This document shows positions 38,388-46,364 of a DNA stretch of 46,928 nucleotides, piece by piece. This DNA comes from Streptomyces longispororuber (GTDB lineage Bacteria; Actinomycetota; Actinomycetes; Streptomycetales; Streptomycetaceae), in the NCBI RefSeq assembly GCF_024448165.1, contig NZ_JAMOLN010000054.1:1-46928 (forward strand), read 5' to 3'. The first letter of the stretch is position 1. Each line of letters opens with the position of its first letter. Under the pieces are notes generated by a model. It made no database searches and had not been told where the DNA came from. It worked only from the letters and a program-made list of their open reading frames with translations. The translations under genes and the position numbers were made by a program.

Positions 38388-38635
38388 AGCTCAGAGACGG
38401 CGTCGCGGTCACCAGCACCGACTTCGGCGGTGTGCTCCTCGACCAACGGGCCGGCACCTACTGGCAGTTGAACGAGTCCGGCACCCTCGTGATCAGCACC
38501 CTCGCCGAGGGCCACGGCCCGGACACGGCGGTGGAGCGGCTCATCACCGCGTTCGATGTCGACCGCGCCCGGGCGGAGGCCGACGTCGCCGAACTCACCC
38601 GACAGCTCGTCGACGCGAAGATGGCCACACCGTGA
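38384..38635 (+). CDS. Lasso leader-recognition protein (B1, PqqD-like RRE)
   Basis: 83 residues from GTG 38384, overlapping the cyclase stop. A PqqD-like winged-helix fold is clear: DGVAVTSTDFGGVLLDQRAGTYWQLNESGTLVISTLAEG, then the helical DTAVERLITAFDVDRARAEADVAELTRQLVDAKM. In actinobacterial lasso systems this small RiPP recognition element binds the precursor leader, especially the YxxP region, and hands it to the B2 peptidase. The precursor Y12-A-K-P15 motif is the expected partner. Tight overlaps on both sides suggest matched synthesis. Confidence 0.92.
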   Translation: MKLRDGVAVTSTDFGGVLLDQRAGTYWQLNESGTLVISTLAEGHGPDTAVERLITAFDVDRARAEADVAELTRQLVDAKMATP

Positions 38636-39084
38636 GCACCGAGATGACGATGCCGGGGCCCGGCGCCCGGCGCGGCCCACGGGTCAGGGCCGCCGTCGGC
38701 GTGGCCCTCGTCGTCGCCCGGCTCCGCCCCGACCGGCTGCGCCGCCTGCTCACGCTCCTCAGCCGCGGCGCCGCCCCCGCCCCGCACACCACCGCGCTGG
38801 CCGCGTACGAGTCGGTCGTCGCCACCAGCCGCCGCTGCGCCGGCTGGTACGGCTGCCTGCCGCGCTCGGTCGCCGTCGCACTGCTCTGCCGGCTCTCCGG
38901 CACCTGGCCCGACTGGCACGCGGGCGTCCGCGCCGCGCCCCCGTTCGCCCCGCACGCCTGGGTGCAGGCCGAGGGGCGCCTGGTGGGGGAGCGGGCGGCG
39001 GCCTCGGAGTACCGGCCGCTGATCACCGTGACGGTCGCACCGGACGAGGCGGTCGGCGTTCCCGAGGGCACGGATGCCCGCTGA
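38632..39084 (+). CDS. Lasso leader peptidase (B2, transglutaminase-like cysteine protease)
   Basis: 150 residues from GTG 38632, overlapping the B1 stop. The fold has the Cys-His part of the transglutaminase-like triad: Cys75 in GWYGCLPRSVAVALL and His108 in PFAPHAWVQAEG. At the usual Asp position about 12 residues after His there is Glu120 (RLVGERAAASEY), a possible conservative change. The protein cuts the precursor after Ala28 to free Gly1, with B1 as partner. Its last 11 bases overlap the ABC transporter gene in another frame. Confidence 0.9.
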   Translation: MSTEMTMPGPGARRGPRVRAAVGVALVVARLRPDRLRRLLTLLSRGAAPAPHTTALAAYESVVATSRRCAGWYGCLPRSVAVALLCRLSGTWPDWHAGVRAAPPFAPHAWVQAEGRLVGERAAASEYRPLITVTVAPDEAVGVPEGTDAR

Positions 39085-40804
39085 CCTGCGCCGTCTCCTC
39101 GCCCACGCCCGTCCGCACGCCCGCACCCTGGCCGTCGGGGGCGTCCTCACGCTCGCCGGGTCGGGCGCCGGGCTCGCGATGCCGGTCATGGCGAAGTACG
39201 CGGTGCAGGCGTTCGCCGAGAACCGCTCGCCCGCCCCGGCCCTGCTCCTGCTCACCGCCGTCGTGCTCGCCGGGGCGGCGCTCACCGCGAGCGGCACCTA
39301 TCTGATGTCCCGTACCGGCGAGGCGGTCGTGCTCGGCGCCCGGGAACGGCTGGTCGGCCGGATGCTCCGGCTGACCGTCGCCGCCGTGGACCGGCTCACC
39401 CCCGGCGATCTGCTCACCCGCGCCACGAGCGACACGACGCTGCTGCGCACGGTCCTCTCCCGCAGCCTCGTCGAATCGGCGAGCGGCGCGCTCACCCTCG
39501 TCGGCACCGTCGTCCTGATGGGCGTCATGGACCTGGTCCTGCTCGGCGTGACGCTCCTGGTCCTCGCCCTGATCGCGGCCGCCCTCGCCCTCCTCATGCC
39601 GCGGATCCGGCGCGCCCAGACCCAGGCGCAGGAGGCGGTCGGCGACATGGGCTCGGCGCTCGACCGGGCCCTGCAGTCGTTCCGCACGGTCAAGGCGAAC
39701 GGCGCCGAGAGCCGCGAGCGGTCCGCCGTCACCGCCGCCGCCCGCCGCGCCCACGACAGGGGCCTCACCGTCGCCCGCTGGACGTCCGCGTCCGACGTGG
39801 CGATGCTTGTCTCGGTGCAGGTGGCGTTCCTGTGCGTGCTCGGCGTGGGCGGCGCGCGCGTCGCGTCGGGCGCGCTCGACCTCTCCTCGCTGATCGCGTT
39901 CCTGCTCTACCTGTTCTATCTCGTCGCGCCGCTCGGGCAGCTGACGGAGGGCTGGGTGGGCCTCAACAGCGGCCTGGCCGCGGTGGCCCGCCTCGCGGAG
40001 ATCGAGGACCTGCCCGGCGAGCAACCCCGACAGGGCGTGGACGCAAGGGAATCGGCGGGGCCCGTCCCCGTCGCCTTCACGGACGTCGTCTTCCGCTACG
40101 CCGACGAACGCGCCCCCGCCCATGACGGCGTCACCTTCGACGCCCCGGCCGGCGGCCTCACGGCGCTCGTCGGCCCGTCGGGCGCGGGCAAGTCCACGGT
40201 CTTCGCGCTCCTGGAACGCTTCTACGACCACGACGCGGGCACCGTCACGGTCGGCGGCCGCGACATCCGCGACTGGCCGCTCGCACAGCTGCGCGCGACC
40301 CTCGGCTACGTGGAGCAGGACGCGCCGGTCCTCGCCGGCACCCTGCGCGACAACCTGCTGTACGCGGCCCCGGACGCGACGGACGACGACGTGCGCGACG
40401 TCGTCGCGCGGACCCGCCTCGACGACCTGGTGGCCCGGCTGCCCGAGGGCCTCGACACCCCGGTCGGCCACCGCGGCGTCCTGCTCTCCGGCGGCGAACG
40501 CCAACGCGTCGCCATCGCACGGGCGTTGCTGCGCCGCCCGGCCCTGCTGCTCCTGGACGAGGTGACGGCGAACCTGGACGCGGTCAACGAGCAGCACCTG
40601 CGCGCGGTCGTCCGCGAGCTGGCCACCCGTACGACGGTCCTGGTGATCGCGCACCGCCTGTCGACGGTCGTCGACGCGGACCGCATCGTGGTCCTGGAGG
40701 ACGGCCGGGTGCGCGCCCAGGGCAGCCACGCCGAACTCCTCGAACAGGACCCGCTGTACGCCGAGTTGGCGGCCACGCAGTTCGTGGCCGCCTCAACTCA
40801 TTGA
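39074..40804 (+). CDS. ABC exporter of the lasso cluster (D protein)
   Basis: 576 residues from ATG 39074, with the start inside the B2 gene. Residues 1-320 hold six transmembrane helices of the type I exporter fold (SGAGLAMPVMAKYAVQAF, then LLRTVLSRSLVESASGALTLVGTVVLM). The ATPase domain has Walker A GPSGAGKST at about 364-372, the Q-loop region YVEQDAPVLAGTLRDNLLYAA, signature LLSGGERQRVAIARALLRRP at about 471, Walker B LLLLDE and H-loop IAHRLS. It should export the mature peptide and give self-protection. No Cys-protease (C39) domain is attached, consistent with cleavage by B2. It is the last gene of the cluster and ends near a small terminator. Confidence 0.93.
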   Translation: MPADLRRLLAHARPHARTLAVGGVLTLAGSGAGLAMPVMAKYAVQAFAENRSPAPALLLLTAVVLAGAALTASGTYLMSRTGEAVVLGARERLVGRMLRLTVAAVDRLTPGDLLTRATSDTTLLRTVLSRSLVESASGALTLVGTVVLMGVMDLVLLGVTLLVLALIAAALALLMPRIRRAQTQAQEAVGDMGSALDRALQSFRTVKANGAESRERSAVTAAARRAHDRGLTVARWTSASDVAMLVSVQVAFLCVLGVGGARVASGALDLSSLIAFLLYLFYLVAPLGQLTEGWVGLNSGLAAVARLAEIEDLPGEQPRQGVDARESAGPVPVAFTDVVFRYADERAPAHDGVTFDAPAGGLTALVGPSGAGKSTVFALLERFYDHDAGTVTVGGRDIRDWPLAQLRATLGYVEQDAPVLAGTLRDNLLYAAPDATDDDVRDVVARTRLDDLVARLPEGLDTPVGHRGVLLSGGERQRVAIARALLRRPALLLLDEVTANLDAVNEQHLRAVVRELATRTTVLVIAHRLSTVVDADRIVVLEDGRVRAQGSHAELLEQDPLYAELAATQFVAASTH

Positions 40805-40833
40805 CGGTGTCGGTCGCTCCGGTTGCTTCGGTG

Positions 40834-40852
40834 ACCCCGGTGGCTCCGGGGT
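40834..40852. terminator. Short hairpin between the lasso exporter and yceI
   Basis: ACCCCGG (40834-40840) pairs with CCGGGGT (40846-40852) around TGGCT. It lies between the convergent stops at 40804 and 40861. Only 7 bp, so a modest terminator. Confidence 0.5.
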
Positions 40853-40860
40853 ACCGGTGC

Positions 40861-41466
40861 TCAGGCGCTCTTGATCGCCGAGATGTCGAAGTTCAGCTTG
40901 ATCTTGTCGGAGACCAGCACGCCGCCCGTCTCCAGCGCGGCGTTCCAGGTCAGGCCCCACTCGGAGCGCAGGATCTCGGACTTGCCCTCGAAGCCCACGC
41001 GCTCGTTGCCGAACGGGTCCTTCGCCGAGCCGTTGAACTCCAGGTCGATGGTGAGCGGGCGGGTGGTGCCCAGGATGGTGAGGTCGCCGGTGATGCGGTA
41101 GTCGTCGCCGCCCAGGGACTCGGCGGACGTCGAGCGGAACGTCATCGTCGGGAACTCGTCGGTCTTGAAGAAGTCGGCGCTCTTCAGGTGACCGTCACGG
41201 TCGGCGTTGCCGGTGTCGATGCTCTCCATCTGGACGTCGAAGGAGGCCGTCGACTTGACCGGGTCCGAACCGTCCAGGTGCAGCGAGCCGGTGAAGTCGG
41301 TGAAGCTGCCCTTCACGTTCGTGACCATGGCGTGCCGGGCGACGAAGCCCAGGGTCGTGTGCGCCGGGTCGACGGTGTACTCACCGGTGAGCGAGCCCAG
41401 GTCGGGACCGGCCTGCGCGGCGGTGGTGGTGGCGGTCTCGTCGTTCTTACGGCCGAAGATGCCCAT
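40861..41466 (-). CDS. YceI-family lipid-binding protein
   Basis: 201 residues from ATG 41466, with AAGGAG ten bases upstream. After a short N-terminal extension (MGIFGRKNDETATTTAAQAG) the protein is a single YceI domain: GEYTVDPAHTTLGFVARHAMVTNVKGSFTDFTG, STASFDVQMESIDTGNADRDGHLKSADFFKTDEFPTMTFRSTS, then GDLTILGTTRPLTIDLEF and NFDISAI. The fold is a lipocalin-like barrel that binds polyisoprenoids such as ubiquinone precursors. No signal peptide is present, so it is cytoplasmic, unlike E. coli YceI. A large inverted repeat of GTTGAA motifs sits just upstream and probably binds a regulator not encoded here. Confidence 0.93.
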   Translation of the reverse strand: MGIFGRKNDETATTTAAQAGPDLGSLTGEYTVDPAHTTLGFVARHAMVTNVKGSFTDFTGSLHLDGSDPVKSTASFDVQMESIDTGNADRDGHLKSADFFKTDEFPTMTFRSTSAESLGGDDYRITGDLTILGTTRPLTIDLEFNGSAKDPFGNERVGFEGKSEILRSEWGLTWNAALETGGVLVSDKIKLNFDISAIKSA

Positions 41467-41506
41467 GACGTGCTCCTTGGGGACGGGCGGCACGGGGGTG
41501 CCGACG

Positions 41507-41573
41507 TGATGTTGAAAGTTGAACCATCAACTGAGAGCGACTCTAGCGCGATGATGTTCAACTTTCAACATCA
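41507..41573. promoter_or_regulatory. Large inverted repeat of duplicated GTTGAA motifs upstream of yceI
   Basis: Two perfect 18-bp arms (41507-41524, TGATGTTGAAAGTTGAAC, and 41556-41573, its reverse complement) are separated by 31 bp. Each arm contains GTTGAA twice at a 7-bp period, so there are four half-sites. The region lies 40-107 bp upstream of yceI and about 150 bp upstream of the divergent secreted protein gene. An AT-rich symmetric arrangement like this suggests cooperative binding by a MarR-type or similar dimer. Confidence 0.6.
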
Positions 41574-41720
41574 AACAGTGTGTGTCTCTCCGATTACACC
41601 CGGTGGATCTTGTTCGCGCTCTACCGGACGCGCGTAGAACCGGGCACGATCTCCTTGCTCCACCTGCACCACAGCCGTCTCACAGCCAGCACGGTCAACA
41701 GCAGGAAGGGAACCCCCACC

Positions 41721-42230
41721 ATGCGCATCCGCTCGGCGCTCACCGCGCTCGCGCTCACCACCGGCGCCCTCGTCGCACCCGGCTTCGGTGTCCTCGCCAC
41801 CGCGACCGACGCCTTCGCCGCCACCAAGATCAGCCACGCCACCGCCACCTCGATGTTCAGCTCGGTCGGCATCACCTGGTCGTCGTCCGGCGGCTGCTCC
41901 AACCGGAACAACGCCACCTGCACGTCCTTCGACCAGCTCAACCTCGCCACCGCCCAGGGCGCCCAGACCCTCAAGCGCGCCACCGGCTGCGCCCTGAACA
42001 TCACCGGCGGCACCGAGACCGGCCACGCGAGCGGCACGTACTCGCACTGGAACGGCTACAAACTCGACTACGGCAAGAACACCTGCGTCACCAACTACAT
42101 CAAGAACACGTTCACGTACATCGGCCTGCGCGGCGACGGCGCCCCCCAGTACCAGTCGGGCTCCGGCAACATCTACGCCGACGAGGGCAACCACTGGGAC
42201 GTCCTCTACTACAACTGCGGCGGCTGCTGA
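41721..42230 (+). CDS. Small secreted Cys-rich protein, peptidase M15-like
   Basis: 169 residues from ATG 41721, behind AGGAAGG. A signal peptide spans residues 1-35 (LTALALTTGALVAPGFGVLATATDAFAAT). The mature part has six cysteines in pairs. It carries a pattern TGHASGTYSHWNGYKLDYG, then IGLRGDGAPQYQSGSGNIYADEGNHWDVLY. The order S-H-x-x-G-x-x-x-D and N-H-W-D resembles the zinc-binding residues of M15-type D,D-carboxypeptidase/endolysin folds (H, D, H). I recall fungal secreted proteins with the same ITGGTE..GTYSH-NGYK-D motif. It may therefore be a cell-wall hydrolase or related binding protein, but the metal site is not proven. Confidence 0.65.
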   Translation: MRIRSALTALALTTGALVAPGFGVLATATDAFAATKISHATATSMFSSVGITWSSSGGCSNRNNATCTSFDQLNLATAQGAQTLKRATGCALNITGGTETGHASGTYSHWNGYKLDYGKNTCVTNYIKNTFTYIGLRGDGAPQYQSGSGNIYADEGNHWDVLYYNCGGC

Positions 42231-42240
42231 GCGACTGTCG

Positions 42241-42269
42241 GGGCCGGGGCGCCGCGCGCGCCCCGGCCC
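42241..42269 (+). terminator. Terminator hairpin after the secreted M15-like gene
   Basis: A perfect 12-bp GC stem (42241-42252 with 42258-42269) with loop CGCGC, ten bases after the stop at 42230. No T-run. Confidence 0.7.
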
Positions 42270-42366
42270 GGGCACTTGGACTTCCGGACGGCAATGGTTG
42301 GACTGCCAACGCCCTTACCGGGTCCCTCCGTTGACCCGGGCCGTGCCGCGCCGATACCCAGACCCC

Positions 42367-45300
42367 ATGTCCCGAAGATCCCGCGCAACGCGCGCCCTGG
42401 TCCTGGCGGCGGCCACCGCAGTCGTGGCCGCCCTCGCGGCACCCGTCTCCGCGGCCGCGCCGGACGAGCCCGCCCCCGGTCTCGTCCTCGCGTCCCCACA
42501 GCTGAAGGTCACCGTCGCCGACGACTTCCCCCGCGTCCTGTCCTACGCGGACGCGAGCGGCGCCCGCCTCCTCGGCAGCACGCACACCGTCACCGAGGTC
42601 ACCCTCAACGGCACGGCGTACGCCACCCGCCTCAAGGCCGCACCCCAGGTCACCGGGGCCACGGCCGCGTACACCCTCACCTTCCCCGACCTGCCGGACG
42701 TGGAGCTCGACGCCACCCTCGGCGTCGCCGGGCGCACGACCACCTTCAAGGTGACGGCCGTGCGGGACACGGCGGCCTTCCGGGTGGGCACGATCGACAT
42801 CCCGGGGCACGACCTGGTGTCCGTGGGCAGCGCGGACGGCGGTGCGCAGACCGCCTTCACCAAGCTGGACCCGGACTCCACGAAGACCGCGGACGTCTTC
42901 GGCAAGGTCACCGCCGACACCCCGGCCGAGCAGTCCGCGACCGGCGCCGCGTACGCCATCGTCAACACCGGGCGGCTCGCCGCGGCCGTGGAGTCCAACT
43001 CGGCGTACGACAAGCCGAGCGGCGCCACGAACGGCGACGACGCCCGCTTCTGGCACCAGGCCCGCAAGGACGCCGACGGCGGCACGCGGGTGGGCGTCTG
43101 GTCCGGGCAGTGGACCTACCGCGGCGCCGGTGCCCCGGCCCCCGCCACCGGCAAGGACCTGCCGTGGGCGAAGGTCGTCGTCACCCCCGACGCCAACGGC
43201 GACGGGACGGTCGACTGGCAGGACGGCGCCGTCGCCTTCCGCTCGATCGGCGTCCGGGCGAAGGGCAGCGAGGCGACCGCCGACCGGGTCGTCACCCACA
43301 TCCCGTTCAACTTCGCCAGCCAGGCCCAGCACCCGTTCCTGCGCACCCTCGACGACGTCAAGCGCATCGGGCTCGCCACCGACGACCTCGGCCAGTTCGC
43401 CCTGCTCAAGGGCTACGCGTCCGAGGGCCACGACTCCGCGCACCCCGACTACGGCGGCAACACCAACAAGCGGGCGGGCGGCCTCAAGGACCTCAACACG
43501 CTGCTCAAGGCAGGAAAGAAGTACGGCGCCGAGTTCGGCGTCCACGTCAACGCCACCGAGGCGTACCCGGTCGCCGAGCACTTCAAGGACGACCTGGTGA
43601 ACCCCAAGTCACCGGGCTGGAACTGGCTCGACCAGAGCTACTACATCGACCAGCGCCGCGACATCACCAGCGGCGACCTGGCCGCCCGCTTCAAGCAGCT
43701 GCGCGACGAGACCGACAAGAACCTCACCACCGTCTACGTCGACGTCTACTACACGCACGGCTGGATCGCCGAGAAGACGGCCGACGCCATCAACGGCCAG
43801 GGCTGGAACCTCGCCACCGAGTGGGCCGACAAGTTCGAGCGGCAGTCCCTCTGGTCGCACTGGGCCAACGACCTCGACTACGGCGGCGCCACGAACAAGG
43901 GCCTCAACTCGAAGATCATCCGGTTCATCCGCAACGGCGAGAAGGACGTCTGGAACAACGACCCGGTCCTCGGCCAGTCCGCCCTCGTCGACTTCGAGGG
44001 CTGGACCGGCGAGAACGACTGGAACGACTTCTACGCCAACATCTGGCAGCGCGACCTGCCCGCCAAGTACCTCCAGCACCAGAAGATCACCCGCTGGGAC
44101 GGCAACGACATCACCTTCACCGGCGGCCTGCGCGGCACCGTCGAGAACGGCACCCGCACCTTCTACGACCACGGCCGCAAGGTCCTCGACGGCGACCGCT
44201 ACCTGCTGCCCTGGGACCAGGGCAAGAAGCTCTACCACTACAACAAGGCGGGCGGCACGACCAGTTGGGCCGTGCCCAGCGGCTCGTACACGGTCTACCG
44301 GCTCACCGACAACGGCCGCGTGAAGACCGGCACCGTGCGCACCGACTCCGCCGGAAAGCTCACGCTCAAGGCCGAGGCCGGACAGCCGTACGTCCTCTAC
44401 CCGGCCGACGGCACGCCCCGCGCGAGCGACCCCGTCTGGGGCGAGGGCACCGGCCTCAAGGACCCCGGCTTCAACGACGCGCGGCTGACCGGCTGGGGCA
44501 AGGACGGCCAGGTCGCCCGCGACACCGACGGCAACGGACGCAACAGCGCCCGTCTGTCCGGCACCGGCGCGGCCTCGGTCGGCCAGCGCGTCTCGGGACT
44601 CGAACCCGGCAAGCGGTACACCGCGTCCGCCTGGGTCGAGATCGAGCCGGGCAAGACCCGCCGCACGACGCTGAGCGCGGGCGGCGCGTCCGCCGCGCTC
44701 GACCGGTCCACGCTGCCCGACACCATGGCCGCCAGCGACTGGCACGGCACGCACATGCAGCGCGTGAAGGTGAACTTCACCGCGCCCGCCAACGGCGCCA
44801 CGACCCTGCGGGTGGCGGCCGCGAAGGACGCGGCGGGCGCCACGGTCCGCGTCGACGACGTACGCGTCGTGCGCAACGCCCCGACGACCGAGCCCGGCAC
44901 CGTCGTGCACGAGGACTTCGAGGACGTCGACCAGGGCTGGGGCCCGTTCGACAAGGGCGACGCGGGCGGCGTCACCGACCCGCGCACCCACATCGCGCAG
45001 CAGCACGCCCCGTACACACAGGCCGGCTGGAACGGCAAGCTCGTCGACGACGTCATCGGCGGCGGCGAGTCCCTCAAGTCGCACGAGGAGAACGACGGCG
45101 TCGTCTACCGCACCTCGCCCGCGACCGTGCCGATGAAGGACGGGCACGCGTACCGGGTCGACTTCGCCTACCAGTCCAGCCACGCGGGCGCCTACCAGTG
45201 GATCAGCGGCTACGACCGCGGCGACGACGCCGTGGAGACCGCCGCCGTGCCCGTGGGACAGCAGCGCACCACCGGCCGCTTCACCACCACCGTCACCGCG

Positions 45301-46194
45301 GGCTGCGGCGACACCTGGACCGGTCTGCGCAAGCTGTCCGGCGCCCCGGACGGCGCCGACTTCGTCCTCGACGACTTCACCGTGACCGACCTCGGCCCGG
45401 CGAAGGACGAGGCGGCCTGCGGCACGCTCGCCCTCACGGCGGGGGAGACCCTCGAACCGGGCCGGCCGAACAAGGTCGAGGCCACCTTCACCAACTACGA
45501 GACGGCCGAGATCAAGGACGCGACCGTCACCCTCGCCCTGCCCGACGGCTGGCGGGCCGAGCCCGCTGCCCCCACCGCGCTCGCCCCGGTCGCCCCCGGC
45601 GCGAAAGCCACCGCCACCTGGCAGGTCACCCCGCCCGCCGACGCGAAGTACCAGCCCTACCAGCTGGACGCGAAGGCGACGTACACGGTCGCCGGCACGT
45701 CCCGCACCCTCACCGCGGCCACCCCGGTCCGCACGCTCCCGCCGCCGCCCACCACGGACACGTACGCGAGCGACCTGGACTGGACGTCGTCCGACAACGG
45801 CTGGGGCCCCGTCGAGAAGGACCTCTCCAACGGCGAACAGGGCCAGGGCGACGGCACCCCGCTCAAGATCGGCGGAGTCTCCTACGCGAAGGGCCTCGGC
45901 ACCCACGCGCCCGCCGAGGTCCGCTACTACCTCGGCGGACAGTGCACCTCCTTCACCGCGGAGGTCGGCGTCGACGACATCCAGACCAGTCGCGGTAGCG
46001 TGCAGTTCTCGGTGGCGGCCGACGGTACCGAGAAGGTGAAGTCCCCGGTCCTCAAGGCCACCGACACGGCCTGGCAGCTGTCGGCCGACGTCAGCGGCGC
46101 CACGTACGTCGACCTGATCGTCGGGGACGGCGGCGACGGCAACGGGAACGACCACGCGGACTGGGGGAACGCCCGCTTCCACTGCGGAGTGTGA
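42367..46194 (+). CDS. Secreted GH101-type endo-alpha-N-acetylgalactosaminidase with C-terminal NPCBM-like domain
   Basis: 1275 residues from ATG 42367. A signal peptide spans residues 1-36 (TRALVLAAATAVVAALAAPVSAAAP). Residues about 40-300 form an N-terminal beta-sandwich, and the catalytic TIM barrel covers about 300-640. LTTVYVDVYYTHGW holds Asp459, the likely nucleophile; ATEWADKFE holds Glu485, a candidate acid/base; both by position relative to known GH101 enzymes. Next come a galactose-binding-like module (about 690-835, ending ATVRVDDVRVV), another jelly-roll (about 845-1010), an Ig-like NEW3 segment (about 1015-1110) and an NPCBM-like C-terminus (YASDLDWTSSDNGWGPVEKDLSNG, GLGTHAPAEVRYYLGG). 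GH101 enzymes release core-1 O-glycans from mucin-type glycoproteins; no such substrate is known in soil, so this is an accessory gene for foreign glycoproteins. Confidence 0.85.
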   Translation: MSRRSRATRALVLAAATAVVAALAAPVSAAAPDEPAPGLVLASPQLKVTVADDFPRVLSYADASGARLLGSTHTVTEVTLNGTAYATRLKAAPQVTGATAAYTLTFPDLPDVELDATLGVAGRTTTFKVTAVRDTAAFRVGTIDIPGHDLVSVGSADGGAQTAFTKLDPDSTKTADVFGKVTADTPAEQSATGAAYAIVNTGRLAAAVESNSAYDKPSGATNGDDARFWHQARKDADGGTRVGVWSGQWTYRGAGAPAPATGKDLPWAKVVVTPDANGDGTVDWQDGAVAFRSIGVRAKGSEATADRVVTHIPFNFASQAQHPFLRTLDDVKRIGLATDDLGQFALLKGYASEGHDSAHPDYGGNTNKRAGGLKDLNTLLKAGKKYGAEFGVHVNATEAYPVAEHFKDDLVNPKSPGWNWLDQSYYIDQRRDITSGDLAARFKQLRDETDKNLTTVYVDVYYTHGWIAEKTADAINGQGWNLATEWADKFERQSLWSHWANDLDYGGATNKGLNSKIIRFIRNGEKDVWNNDPVLGQSALVDFEGWTGENDWNDFYANIWQRDLPAKYLQHQKITRWDGNDITFTGGLRGTVENGTRTFYDHGRKVLDGDRYLLPWDQGKKLYHYNKAGGTTSWAVPSGSYTVYRLTDNGRVKTGTVRTDSAGKLTLKAEAGQPYVLYPADGTPRASDPVWGEGTGLKDPGFNDARLTGWGKDGQVARDTDGNGRNSARLSGTGAASVGQRVSGLEPGKRYTASAWVEIEPGKTRRTTLSAGGASAALDRSTLPDTMAASDWHGTHMQRVKVNFTAPANGATTLRVAAAKDAAGATVRVDDVRVVRNAPTTEPGTVVHEDFEDVDQGWGPFDKGDAGGVTDPRTHIAQQHAPYTQAGWNGKLVDDVIGGGESLKSHEENDGVVYRTSPATVPMKDGHAYRVDFAYQSSHAGAYQWISGYDRGDDAVETAAVPVGQQRTTGRFTTTVTAGCGDTWTGLRKLSGAPDGADFVLDDFTVTDLGPAKDEAACGTLALTAGETLEPGRPNKVEATFTNYETAEIKDATVTLALPDGWRAEPAAPTALAPVAPGAKATATWQVTPPADAKYQPYQLDAKATYTVAGTSRTLTAATPVRTLPPPPTTDTYASDLDWTSSDNGWGPVEKDLSNGEQGQGDGTPLKIGGVSYAKGLGTHAPAEVRYYLGGQCTSFTAEVGVDDIQTSRGSVQFSVAADGTEKVKSPVLKATDTAWQLSADVSGATYVDLIVGDGGDGNGNDHADWGNARFHCGV

Positions 46195-46295
46195 GCGGCA
46201 TCTCACCGCACCCCTTTGTGTGACCCCTACAAGCCGACGGGGCCCTGAGCAGTAACTTCGGCTGCACGTCGCCGGGGTTCTGTTCGGGGCTACCA

Positions 46296-46339
46296 GGAAA
46301 ACGGGCCGGAGACTGTACGGAGTCAACGGCCCGTTTTCC
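46296..46339 (+). promoter_or_regulatory. Long hairpin just upstream of accB
   Basis: GGAAAACGGGCCG (46296-46308) pairs with CGGCCCGTTTTCC (46327-46339); inside, GACT and AGTC also pair around GTACGG. The stem ends 25 bp before the accB start. It could be the terminator of the GH101 gene or a folded element of the accB leader. The rest of the gap 46195-46364 shows no other structure I can name. Confidence 0.6.
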
Positions 46340-46364
46340 TTGGTCGGCTTCGTAAGGTCACTAC

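Noticed and set aside
42276..45998. Long alternative forward frame inside the GH101 gene
   Set aside because: Arg/Pro-rich shadow translation without domains; the GH101 frame has clear motifs and codon bias.
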